Shown: positions 1 to 5,509 of the stretch, one piece after another
Layout: the number at the start of each line of letters is the position of its first letter
Numbering within the stretch: the first letter of the stretch is position 1
Assembly: GCA_021814735.1 (NCBI GenBank)
Contig: JAKAHX010000058.1
Location: 1-8,094 of the forward strand
DNA from: Chloroflexota bacterium
GTDB lineage: Bacteria > Chloroflexota > Limnocylindria > Limnocylindrales > CSP1-4
Direction: 5' to 3'
DNA: 8,094 nt
Translations under genes and position numbers: made by a program
Notes under the pieces: generated by a model
The model's input: only the letters and a program-made list of their open reading frames with translations
The model's database searches: none
Told to the model about the DNA's origin: nothing

Positions 1-426
1 CGGCTCCGGGAGTCGCGACGCCGCCTCGCCGCCGATGCGCTCAGGGCCGCCATCGCCCGCGACCCCGGTCTGCAGACGCGCTACGACGCCCGGCAGCTGA
101 GCGCCTTCCTGCGCGACTGCGAGCGGCACGTCCTGCAGCTGGCGTTCGCGCTCGAACGAGGCACGCTCACGCCCGTCACCGAGTACGTGGAGATGCTGGT
201 TCCCGTGTTCCGGCGCCGGCGTGTGCCGCTCGAGGACTTCGCGTGCATGCTGCTTGGCACGCTCGACGCGGCACGCGCCGAGCTCCCGCCGGCCGACGGC
301 GACACCGCGGCGCGCGTGATCGAGGCCGGCCTGGCGCAGCTGGAGCGGCCCCGCCACCTCGCCGGCGACCGGCCGCGGAACCCCATCCTCCAGTTCCTCT
401 GGAAGGGTGCCGGGATCCTGGACTAG
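1..426 (+). CDS. Hypothetical helical protein, 3' part only
   Basis: The frame is open from the first base of the window and ends in TAG at 424-426, so about 141 C-terminal residues are visible and the start lies upstream. I do not recognise the family with certainty. The visible part looks almost wholly alpha-helical, with amphipathic stretches rich in Leu, Ala and Arg (for example YVEMLVPVFRRRRVPLEDF) and ends in a hydrophobic ILQFLWKGAGILD tail. There are no membrane segments and no catalytic motif. The pattern of an arginine-rich helix followed by a helix around a Leu/Ala core is vaguely reminiscent of RsbRD-N-type sensor helices, but this is a guess. The DUF433 gene follows after only 9 bp on the same strand, so the two are probably co-transcribed. 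It is a real coding region by codon bias and by the neat hand-over to the next gene; function unknown. Confidence 0.7.
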   Translation, partial: RLRESRRRLAADALRAAIARDPGLQTRYDARQLSAFLRDCERHVLQLAFALERGTLTPVTEYVEMLVPVFRRRRVPLEDFACMLLGTLDAARAELPPADGDTAARVIEAGLAQLERPRHLAGDRPRNPILQFLWKGAGILD

Positions 427-435
427 GGGACGATC

Positions 436-768
436 GTGACGATCAAGTGGGTGCAGGCCGATCCGCTCATCATGAACGGTGAGCCGTTCTGCTACGCAAC
501 CCGGCTCACCGTGCGGAACCTGCTCGAGATGCGGGCCGCCGGCCTGACGCCGGACCGGATGATCAGCGAGCATCCCGAGCTGCGGATGGTGGGCATCGCC
601 GAAGCCTTCCGTTACGCGGCGGAGCATCGCGACCGCTACCGGGAGTTCTTCGATTCGGACGGTTCGCTGCGCGGTCCCGGGTTCGGTCCGGACGCCTCCG
701 CCGCGCTCCCGGAGCACCTCCGCGAGCTGGTCGGGATCGTCACGGACCGTCCACAGCCGGTCGGCTGA
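436..768 (+). CDS. DUF433 domain protein (VapB-like antitoxin / HTH)
   Basis: 110 residues starting at GTG 436, which has an AGGGGA Shine-Dalgarno at 425-430 overlapping the stop of the preceding gene. Residues about 9-65 match the DUF433 pattern: DPLIMNGEPFCYATRLTVRNLL (normally P-x-I-x-G-x-P-x-I-x-G-T-R-I-x-V), then the helix-turn-helix-like AAGLTPDRMISEHPELRMVGIAEAFRYAAEH (normally G-x-S-x-E-E-I-L-x-x-Y-P-x-L-T). In this family the domain is a small winged or helix-turn-helix fold, often the antitoxin of a pair with a DUF5615 PIN-like nuclease. No such nuclease is encoded on either side here, so it may be an orphan antitoxin, a DNA-binding regulator, or the partner of the upstream unknown protein. 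The C-terminal 35 residues look disordered (Gly/Pro/Asp-rich). Family call is good; biological role is inferred. Confidence 0.75.
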   Translation: MTIKWVQADPLIMNGEPFCYATRLTVRNLLEMRAAGLTPDRMISEHPELRMVGIAEAFRYAAEHRDRYREFFDSDGSLRGPGFGPDASAALPEHLRELVGIVTDRPQPVG

Positions 769-820
769 GGTCGCGGCTGCTCAACCGGGCTCGTGGGTGA
801 TCGGCCGACGGGCCGGCCTT

Positions 821-874
821 CGTCCAGCTGCCGCGGTTCGTCCGGCTGCCGCGGCTCATCCGGCTGCCGCGGCT
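821..874. repeat. Three tandem 18-bp repeats
   Basis: Copies lie at 821-838, 839-856 and 857-874 with consensus CGTCCGGCTGCCGCGGCT. Copy 2 differs from copy 1 at two positions and from copy 3 at one. They abut the left side of the IscR-like inverted repeat and lie about 40 bp upstream of the predicted -10. They could be a simple expansion, a multi-site protein binding array, or the remnant of a repeat-encoding ORF; the sequence alone does not decide. Confidence 0.85.
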
Positions 875-895
875 TTCCGACCAGATCAGTCGGAA
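875..895. promoter_or_regulatory. IscR/Rrf2-like operator (inverted repeat)
   Basis: A perfect 7-bp inverted repeat, TTCCGAC at 875-881 and GTCGGAA at 889-895, is separated by CAGATCA. Its core CCGAC-N7-GTCGG has the half-sites and the 7-bp spacing of the E. coli IscR type 1 site (YYGAC-TRWWWYA-GTCRR); by my comparison 15 of the 17 core positions 877-893 agree. Rrf2-family [2Fe-2S] regulators recognise such sites. Its place, just upstream of the likely -10 and in front of an Fe-S assembly gene, fits a repressor site overlapping the -35 region. The motif is seen directly; the regulator is inferred and is not encoded in this window. Confidence 0.65.
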
Positions 896-917
896 TTACG
901 GTCAGGGGTGCTAGGAT
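889..917 (+). promoter_or_regulatory. Possible promoter for the sufT operon
   Basis: TAGGAT at 912-917 is a plausible -10 hexamer (TAnnnT). The -35 element would fall at about 889-895 within the right half of the inverted repeat, where GTCGGA or TCGGAA is only a weak match to TTGACA. Weak -35 boxes covered by an operator are common in repressed promoters. Transcription would begin near 924, giving a leader of about 57 nt. Confidence 0.4.
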
Positions 918-932
918 GGGTGCACAGCAGAT

Positions 933-953
933 GGCCGCGCCGCGCACGCGGCC
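933..953 (+). other. Leader hairpin upstream of sufT
   Basis: GGCCGCG at 933-939 and CGCGGCC at 947-953 form a perfect 7-bp stem with a 7-nt loop. It lies in the predicted 5' leader and ends about 10 nt before the GAGGA Shine-Dalgarno at 963-967. There is no T-tract, so it is not an intrinsic terminator; it may only reflect high GC or may stabilise the leader. Confidence 0.4.
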
Positions 954-980
954 CCGGCCCACGAGGAACCCGATCCGACC

Positions 981-1358
981 ATGACCGAGACCACCCCCAA
1001 CGCCTCGCCCGACGTGTCGGGCGCGCAGGCAGCCTTCCCCGCCGATGCTCCGACGCCCGTGCCCACGGGATTCGACGCGCAGCGCCGCGCCACTGAGCTC
1101 GCCATCCTGGATTCGCTCCGGAGGGTCGTCGATCCCGAGATCGGCATGAACGTGGTCGAGCTGGCGCTCATCAAGCAGATCGTCCTCGGGCCCGACCACA
1201 CCGAGGTCAAGATGATCCTCACCACCCCCTTCTGCCCGTACGCCGGCGCCATGATCCAGCAGGTCAAGGAGGCGACGGAAGAAGTCGTGGGGCACGACGT
1301 CAAGATCACCCTGCTCGCGGAGCGATGGGACCCGCGCGATGCGGGCCTCTCGTGGTGA
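981..1358 (+). CDS. sufT: SufT-like MIP18/DUF59 iron-sulfur assembly factor
   Basis: 125 residues. The start ATG at 981 has GAGGA at 963-967 (13-nt spacing, slightly long). After an Ala/Pro-rich, probably disordered N-terminus of about 34 residues, the DUF59 core runs from about 37 to 116. It shows DPEIGMNVVELALI (residues 51-64; family DPEIG-x-N-V-V-D-L-G-L-I) and TTPFCPYAGAM (81-91) with the family's conserved cysteine at Cys85, followed by a helix and VKITLLAERWDPRDA at the end, as in bacterial stand-alone members. These proteins help mature Fe-S proteins in the cytoplasm, usually beside the SUF machinery. No sufBCDS genes are in the window, but the IscR/Rrf2-like operator upstream agrees with an Fe-S role. 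The adenosyltransferase gene follows after 25 bp, suggesting an operon. A PaaD-like role is less likely because no paa genes are present. Confidence 0.88.
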   Translation: MTETTPNASPDVSGAQAAFPADAPTPVPTGFDAQRRATELAILDSLRRVVDPEIGMNVVELALIKQIVLGPDHTEVKMILTTPFCPYAGAMIQQVKEATEEVVGHDVKITLLAERWDPRDAGLSW

Positions 1359-1383
1359 GCACGCGCGCGCAGGCGGTTGACGC

Positions 1384-2049
1384 GTGACGGAGCGCAGGCC
1401 GGGAATCCGCGACAGCGCCGTGGCCACCGGTCGCGGTGACGACGGCACCACCGGGCTGCTCTTCGGGGGCGAGCGGGTCGCCAAGGACGACCCGCGGACC
1501 GAGGCCTGCGGGTCCATCGACGAGGCGGTCGCCGCGCTCGGGCTGGCCCGCGCGGAGCTGGCGATGAAGGACCAGTATGGGGTGCTGACGCCCACGCTGG
1601 CCGCGATCGGCGACCTGATCCTGCGGTTCCAGCGCGAGCTCTTCGTGGTCGGCGCCGAGCTTGCCGCCAACCCGGGTGCCCGCGATCGTCTGCAGGACGG
1701 GGTGAGCCGCGTGACCGAGTCGATGGTCAGCGGCGTCGAGCTCGCGCTGGCCGATCTCGAGTCGCGCGTGGCCATGCCGACCGAGTTCGTCGTGCCGGGT
1801 GAGAGCCGTGTCTCCGCCTCGATCGAGCTGGCGCGGACCATCGTCCGCCGCGCCGAGCGACGCGTCGTGGCCCTCCGCCGGCAGGGCCTCTCCGGGGAGT
1901 GGACCCTCCCGTACCTCAACCGGCTGGCCGACTACCTGTGGGTCCTGGCGAGAGCCGCGGAAGCCGCCGAATCGCGGGACGCGCGTCCCGCCCGGCCGGG
2001 CGCCCGGACGCGCCGGGGCGCGCGCGGAGGAGCCGCCGGCCCCGCGTGA
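1384..2049 (+). CDS. PduO-type cob(I)alamin adenosyltransferase
   Basis: 221 residues. It starts at GTG 1384 with AGGCGG at 1371-1376, 7 nt away. The enzyme transfers the 5'-deoxyadenosyl group of ATP to reduced cob(I)alamin to make coenzyme B12; it works as a cytoplasmic trimer. Family landmarks are in order: ATP loop TGLLFGGERVAKDD (23-36), GSIDEAVAALGLAR (43-56), FQRELFVVGAELA (82-94), FVVPGESRVSASIELA (135-150), the active-site RTIVRRAER (151-159; Arg151, Arg155, Arg156 and Glu158 align with human MMAB Arg186/190/191/Glu193), and YLNRLADYLWVLAR (177-190). The core length is normal, so it should be active. An extra Arg/Ala/Pro/Gly-rich tail of about 24 residues (198-221) looks disordered and is not part of the family fold. 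It lies between sufT and an exporter gene. No cobalamin riboswitch was seen upstream. Confidence 0.92.
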   Translation: MTERRPGIRDSAVATGRGDDGTTGLLFGGERVAKDDPRTEACGSIDEAVAALGLARAELAMKDQYGVLTPTLAAIGDLILRFQRELFVVGAELAANPGARDRLQDGVSRVTESMVSGVELALADLESRVAMPTEFVVPGESRVSASIELARTIVRRAERRVVALRRQGLSGEWTLPYLNRLADYLWVLARAAEAAESRDARPARPGARTRRGARGGAAGPA

Positions 2050-2155
2050 TCGCACCCCGACGCGCGCTCGGCTGGCCCGGCGTGACCGTCGCGCGCCATG
2101 CGCTGCCCCGGACCGGCGTGGCAGACCGGGCGGGCTCGGGCTCCAGGGTCCCCGC

Positions 2156-3478
2156 ATGAGCCGCCTCCCGACCCTGCTGGTGGACCTCGAGCCCCTGCGC
2201 AGGGATCGCGATTTCCGGCTGATCTGGGCCGGGCAGATGGTCAGCGCGATCGGCCGGCAGGTGACCGTGGTCACCCTGCCGTACCAGCTCTGGGTGGCGA
2301 CCCGCTCACCGCTCTCGATCGGCGCCCTCTCGCTGGTCCAGCTCGTGCCGTTGCTGGCGTTCTCGCTGTACGGCGGCGCCGTCGCCGACGCGGTCGATCG
2401 CCGCCGGCTCCTCCTGGTCACCCAGTCGGTGCTCGCGCTCTGCAGTGCGGCCCTGGCCGTGATCGCACTGCTACCGCGTGCGCCGATCGCACTCGTCTAT
2501 GTCGTCGCCTTCCTCGCCGCGACCGTCTCCGCCGTGGACCAGCCCTCCCGCACGTCCGCCATCCCCCGGCTGGTCCCGCGGGAGCGCCTCTCGATGGCCA
2601 TCGCCCTCAACCAGGCGGGATTCCAGACCGCCGGGGTGGTCGGACCGGCCATCGGCGGGCTGCTGATCGCCGTCGTCGGACCCGCCGGCGCGTACCTCGT
2701 GGATGCCGTCTCGTACGGTGCCTCCCTCGCCGCCCTCGTGGTCATCGCTCCCATCCCGGCTCTCGCCGGGGCGGCGCGGCCCGGGCTCACCGCGATGGTC
2801 GAAGGGCTCCGGTTCGCGCGCAGCCGCGCCGAGATCCTCGGGTCGTTCATCGTGGACCTGGACGCGATGATCTTCGGGATGCCACAGGCGCTCTTCCCGA
2901 TCCTCGCGCTCACCGTCTTCCACGCGGGCGCCGGGGGGTACGGGCTGCTTGCCGCCGCGCCCGCCGCCGGCGCCCTGGTCGGCGCGCTGACGGCTGGCTG
3001 GGTGTCGCGAGTCCGCTTCCAGGGGCGCGCCGTGTACGCGGCCGTGGCGGTCTGGGGGGTGGCCATCACGGCGTTCGGGCTCGCCACGTTCTCGTTGCCA
3101 CTGGCACTGCTCCTGCTGGCGGTCGCCGGGGCCGCGGATGTGACCAGCGCGGTCTTCCGGGGGACCATCCTGCAGCTGGCCACGCCCGACCAGCTGCGCG
3201 GCCGGCTCTCCGCACTCCACGGCATGGTGGTGGCGGCGGGTCCGCGCCTGGGGGACATGGAAGCGACCGCCGTCGCCGCGGCCTTCGGCGCGCAGCTCTC
3301 GGTGGTGAGCGGCGGCATCGCGTGCCTGGCGGGGCTGGCGGTCATCGCCTGGCGGTTTCCCCGGCTCGGCCAATACCAGGCCATCCGGGCCCCGCTTGCG
3401 CACGACGGCCGCCGCCGCGAGCAGCCGGCACCGGGGGCACCGACGCAATCCGCCCCGGCAGGAGATGCCGAACCGTGA
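2156..3478 (+). CDS. MFS exporter, EntS/MFS_3-like
   Basis: 440 residues from ATG 2156, with AGGG at 2145-2148 giving a 7-nt spacer. The frame stays open upstream into the preceding gene, but residues before this Met are Arg/Pro-rich and unlike the family. About 12 hydrophobic segments are visible (roughly 23-45, 54-76, 85-106, 109-130, 150-176, 178-200, 232-255, 262-284, 292-311, 314-335, 352-378, 380-400). The loop 2-3 signature GGAVADAVDRRRLL (73-86) is MFS motif A, and SAVDQPSRTSAIPRLVPRERL (125-145) followed by ALNQAGFQTAGVVGPAIGG (150-168) is typical of the enterobactin-exporter-like MFS_3 branch, as is the LRGRLSAL stretch at 347-354. It should be an inner-membrane, proton-driven exporter of a small molecule; the substrate cannot be read from sequence. 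The C-terminal 40 residues are a cytoplasmic Pro/Ala/Gly-rich tail. It lies 106 bp after the adenosyltransferase on the same strand, so probably the last gene of the same transcript. Confidence 0.88.
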   Translation: MSRLPTLLVDLEPLRRDRDFRLIWAGQMVSAIGRQVTVVTLPYQLWVATRSPLSIGALSLVQLVPLLAFSLYGGAVADAVDRRRLLLVTQSVLALCSAALAVIALLPRAPIALVYVVAFLAATVSAVDQPSRTSAIPRLVPRERLSMAIALNQAGFQTAGVVGPAIGGLLIAVVGPAGAYLVDAVSYGASLAALVVIAPIPALAGAARPGLTAMVEGLRFARSRAEILGSFIVDLDAMIFGMPQALFPILALTVFHAGAGGYGLLAAAPAAGALVGALTAGWVSRVRFQGRAVYAAVAVWGVAITAFGLATFSLPLALLLLAVAGAADVTSAVFRGTILQLATPDQLRGRLSALHGMVVAAGPRLGDMEATAVAAAFGAQLSVVSGGIACLAGLAVIAWRFPRLGQYQAIRAPLAHDGRRREQPAPGAPTQSAPAGDAEP

Positions 3479-3509
3479 GTGGGCGGCTTCACCCAGTCTT
3501 CATCTGCTC

Positions 3510-3537
3510 TTGACGCGGCCGGCTTACACTCTAGGTC
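3510..3537 (+). promoter_or_regulatory. Possible promoter of the BI-1 family gene
   Basis: TTGACG at 3510-3515 matches the -35 consensus at five of six positions. The best-spaced -10 is the weak TAGGTC at 3532-3537 (16-bp spacer). TACACT at 3525-3530 looks more like a -10 but is only 9 bp from TTGACG. A palindrome, GTCGG-C-CCGAC (3535-3545), sits where transcription would start and might be an operator. The stop of the MFS gene is only about 30 bp upstream, so read-through is also possible. Confidence 0.35.
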
Positions 3538-3556
3538 GGCCCGACGGCCGAAAACC

Positions 3557-3562
3557 AAGGAG
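3557..3562 (+). promoter_or_regulatory. Shine-Dalgarno that fixes the BI-1 gene start
   Basis: AAGGAG lies 9 nt before GTG 3572, the strongest Shine-Dalgarno in the window. It rules against the upstream in-frame GTG at 3479, which would add 31 low-complexity residues and would place the promoter-like sequence inside the gene. Confidence 0.75.
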
Positions 3563-3571
3563 ACACGATCC

Positions 3572-4339
3572 GTGTTCAACAGGAATCCCAACGACCCATA
3601 CCGGTACGACGCGCCGGATATCACCGACGCCCAGGGGGGATCCGCGGGGTATGGCTGGGACCCCCGCGTACTGACCGCCCGACCGGTCAGCGGCGTTCGC
3701 GAGGGTTTCCTCACCGCCAGCTTCGTCTGGATGTTCCTCGCGCTGCTCGTCAGCGCCGCGACCGCGTTCATGACCCTGGCGAACGAGAGCGCCCTCACCC
3801 TCGTCGCCAACAACTTCCTGATCCTGATCATCGCGGAGTTCGCGATGGTCCTGGGCCTTTCCGGTGCCATCAACCGGCTCAACTCGACCGTGGCCCTGCT
3901 GATGCTGTTCGTGTACGCGGCGCTCAACGGCGCCATGTTCGCGATCATCCTGTCGGTCTACAACATCGGCTCGGTCACCTCGGCCTTCGTGGGCGCCGCC
4001 GCGATCTTCGGTGCAGCCGCGCTGTACGGCTACGTCACCGGACGCGACCTCACCAGCCTGGGCGGGCTGCTCTTCGCCGGCCTGATCGGCATCGTGGTTG
4101 CCTCGCTGGCCAACCTGTTCATCGGTGGGTCCGGACTCAGCTTCGTGATCGGGATCGTGGGCACGCTCATCTTCACGGGCCTGACCGCGTTCGACGTGCA
4201 GCGCATCAAGAACGGGCGGATGGCGTGGATCCAGAACCGGGAGAACGCCTCGGTATTCGGGGCGCTCGCCCTCTACCTGGATTTCGTCAACCTCTTCCTG
4301 ATGCTCCTCCGTGTCACCGGAGGCGGAGCGCGCCGCTAG
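3572..4339 (+). CDS. Bax inhibitor-1 / YbhL family membrane protein
   Basis: 255 residues from GTG 3572. A soluble, Asn/Asp/Tyr/Pro-rich N-terminus of about 45 residues precedes seven hydrophobic segments (about 47-68, 79-98, 105-128, 136-155, 163-182, 186-206, 228-247). The family signatures near the end are present: TGLTAFDVQRIKN (202-214) with Asp208 and LALYLDFVNLFLMLLR (232-247) with Asp237. In the Bacillus homologue YetJ two such aspartates form the pH sensor that gates calcium leak. LYGYVTGRDLTSLGGLLFAGLIGIV is also a typical family stretch. The protein should sit in the cytoplasmic membrane as a proton-sensitive calcium leak or stress-related protein; bacterial roles are still poorly defined. 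It lies 93 bp after the MFS gene with its own possible promoter. Length is close to the family norm apart from the longer soluble N-terminus. Confidence 0.92.
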   Translation: MFNRNPNDPYRYDAPDITDAQGGSAGYGWDPRVLTARPVSGVREGFLTASFVWMFLALLVSAATAFMTLANESALTLVANNFLILIIAEFAMVLGLSGAINRLNSTVALLMLFVYAALNGAMFAIILSVYNIGSVTSAFVGAAAIFGAAALYGYVTGRDLTSLGGLLFAGLIGIVVASLANLFIGGSGLSFVIGIVGTLIFTGLTAFDVQRIKNGRMAWIQNRENASVFGALALYLDFVNLFLMLLRVTGGGARR

Positions 4340-4363
4340 CCCCGACGACCACGGCGTTCGCGC

Positions 4364-4380
4364 GCCCCGGCGCTCGGGGC
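4364..4380 (+). terminator. GC hairpin after the BI-1 gene, weak terminator candidate
   Basis: GCCCCG at 4364-4369 and CGGGGC at 4375-4380 form a 6-bp stem with a 5-nt loop, 24 nt after the BI-1 stop. No T-tract follows, so any termination would be inefficient or factor-assisted. The remainder of the gap to 4499 holds only a poor -10-like TACCAT (4429-4434) without a clear -35. Confidence 0.3.
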
Positions 4381-4499
4381 ACGCTGGCGTCGGACGGATC
4401 CACCACCTCGTCGCGTCGCTGCCGCGGATACCATTGCCCGGTCGCAGCACAGGCTCGAACGCGGCAACGGGCCTGCCGCGGGCACGCGAGGAGCGCAGG

Positions 4500-5375
4500 A
4501 TGGAGCGAGTCGGGTTCGTCGGCCTCGGAACCATGGGTGCCGCGATGGCGGCGAACCTCGTGCGGGCGGGCTACCCGCTGCACGTCTGGAACCGCACTGC
4601 GGGCCGGGCCCGGCCGCTGGTCGACATGGGCGCCATCGAGGCGCGGAGCCTGCGTGAACTGGCCGCAGCGGTGGACGTGGTCGTCCTGTGCGTGTCCGAC
4701 ACGCCGGACGTCGAGTCCGTCCTCTTCGGCGCGGACGGCATCGCCGCGGGCGCGGCGGCGGGCACGCTCGTCATCGATTGCTCGACCATCAGCCCGAGTG
4801 CCACCCGCGCCTTCGCCGCGCGCCTCCGCGAACAGGGGATCGCGATGGTGGATGCGCCCGTCTCGGGCGGGTCCGAGGGGGCGGTCCAGGCCACGCTGAC
4901 GATCATGGTGGGCGGGGAACCCGACGACGTCGCGCGGGCGCACGCGGTCCTCGCCGCGATGGGCCGGACCGTCACCCACATGGGCCCCATCGGTGCCGGG
5001 CAGGCCACCAAGGCCGTGAACCAGGTCATCCTGTGCGGGGCCTACCTGGCCGTCGCCGAGGGGATCGTGCTGGCCATCAAGGCCGGCCTGGATCCCGACA
5101 CCGTCGTCGCGGCGCTGAGCGGCGGCGCGGCCCAGTCGTGGGTGCTCGCGAACCGGAGCGGACGGATGATCGAGGACCGCTATCCGCTGGGGTTCAAGGT
5201 GACGCTGCACCGGAAGGACCTCGCGATCGCCCTGGACCTCGCCCGGGAAGCGGGCGCGTCCCTGCCGGTGGCGGGGCTGGCCGCGCAGCTGGAGAACGGG
5301 CTGATTGCCCGCGGTCATGGCGACGAGGACATGTCCGCCCTGGCGCGGTCGATCCGCGAGCTCTCGGGGATGTAG
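4500..5375 (+). CDS. NAD(P)-dependent 3-hydroxyisobutyrate dehydrogenase family protein
   Basis: 291 residues from ATG 4500, with GAGGAG at 4488-4493 six nt away; the longer frame from 4311 overlaps the previous gene and is rejected. The N-terminal Rossmann domain begins VGFVGLGTMGAAMAANL (GxGxxG dinucleotide site, residues 8-13) and has VWNRT (29-33), where Arg32 after the second strand suggests preference for NADP. DAPVSGG (118-124) is the substrate-binding signature, GAGQATKAVNQ (165-175) carries the catalytic Lys171 and conserved Asn174, and LHRKDL (236-241) carries the second conserved lysine. Length and motif order are those of the beta-hydroxyacid dehydrogenases (3-hydroxyisobutyrate, tartronate semialdehyde, glyoxylate/succinic semialdehyde reductases), which oxidise or reduce small 3-hydroxy acids in the cytoplasm. 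The exact substrate cannot be set from sequence, and no valine-degradation or glycerate genes are adjacent. It ends in an intrinsic terminator, so it is the last gene of its unit. Confidence 0.92.
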   Translation: MERVGFVGLGTMGAAMAANLVRAGYPLHVWNRTAGRARPLVDMGAIEARSLRELAAAVDVVVLCVSDTPDVESVLFGADGIAAGAAAGTLVIDCSTISPSATRAFAARLREQGIAMVDAPVSGGSEGAVQATLTIMVGGEPDDVARAHAVLAAMGRTVTHMGPIGAGQATKAVNQVILCGAYLAVAEGIVLAIKAGLDPDTVVAALSGGAAQSWVLANRSGRMIEDRYPLGFKVTLHRKDLAIALDLAREAGASLPVAGLAAQLENGLIARGHGDEDMSALARSIRELSGM

Positions 5376-5385
5376 GCCGGCCCGC

Positions 5386-5424
5386 GCGCCGCGGACCCTT
5401 CGAGGACGGCGTCGCGGCGCTTTT
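5386..5424 (+). terminator. Intrinsic terminator of the dehydrogenase gene
   Basis: GCGCCGCG at 5386-5393 pairs perfectly with CGCGGCGC at 5413-5420, followed at once by TTTT (5421-5424). The 19-nt interior contains CCTTCGAGG, which can close as a smaller inner hairpin. It begins 10 nt after the TAG stop. The insertion sequence begins 3 bp after the T-tract. Confidence 0.7.
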
Positions 5425-5427
5425 CTA

Positions 5428-5444
5428 AGAGCCTGTGAATGAAA
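5428..5444 (+). repeat. Left terminal inverted repeat of the IS
   Basis: AGAGCCTGTGAATGAAA; pairs with 6765-6781 at 16 of 17 positions. The GAGCC start resembles IS1031/IS427-type IS5 ends as I recall them. Confidence 0.85.
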
Positions 5445-5509
5445 GGTCTCGATCGGATGGCCTGATCGCGCCATAGAACCTGTCACGGCGGTCCGTCACG
5501 ATCGCGCCG

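Noticed and set aside
1359..1383. Cobalamin riboswitch in front of the adenosyltransferase
   Set aside because: The gap is only 25 bp and no B12-box-like sequence was seen there, in 769-980, or in 2050-2155.
636..1919. Long minus-strand open frame of 427 codons
   Set aside because: It lies opposite sufT and the adenosyltransferase, which have clear family motifs; the translation is Arg/Ser/Pro-rich low complexity, the usual GC-rich antisense shadow.
3525..3530. TACACT as the -10 of the BI-1 promoter
   Set aside because: It is a better hexamer than TAGGTC, but is only 9 bp from TTGACG and has no acceptable -35 at 16-18 bp.
2497..3948. Minus-strand open frame of 483 codons opposite the MFS and BI-1 genes
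   Set aside because: It spans two confident genes and an intergenic region, has no recognisable domain, and its composition is that of an antisense shadow.
4314..5486. Minus-strand open frame of 390 codons opposite the dehydrogenase
   Set aside because: The opposite strand carries all dehydrogenase motifs; the antisense product is Arg/His/Gly/Pro-rich without a domain.
5464..5508. Direct repeat GATCGCGCC at 5464-5472 and 5500-5508 in the left end of the IS
   Set aside because: Nine bases of GC-rich sequence recurring within 45 bp may be chance; no matching copy was seen at the right end, so a transposase-binding role is not supported.
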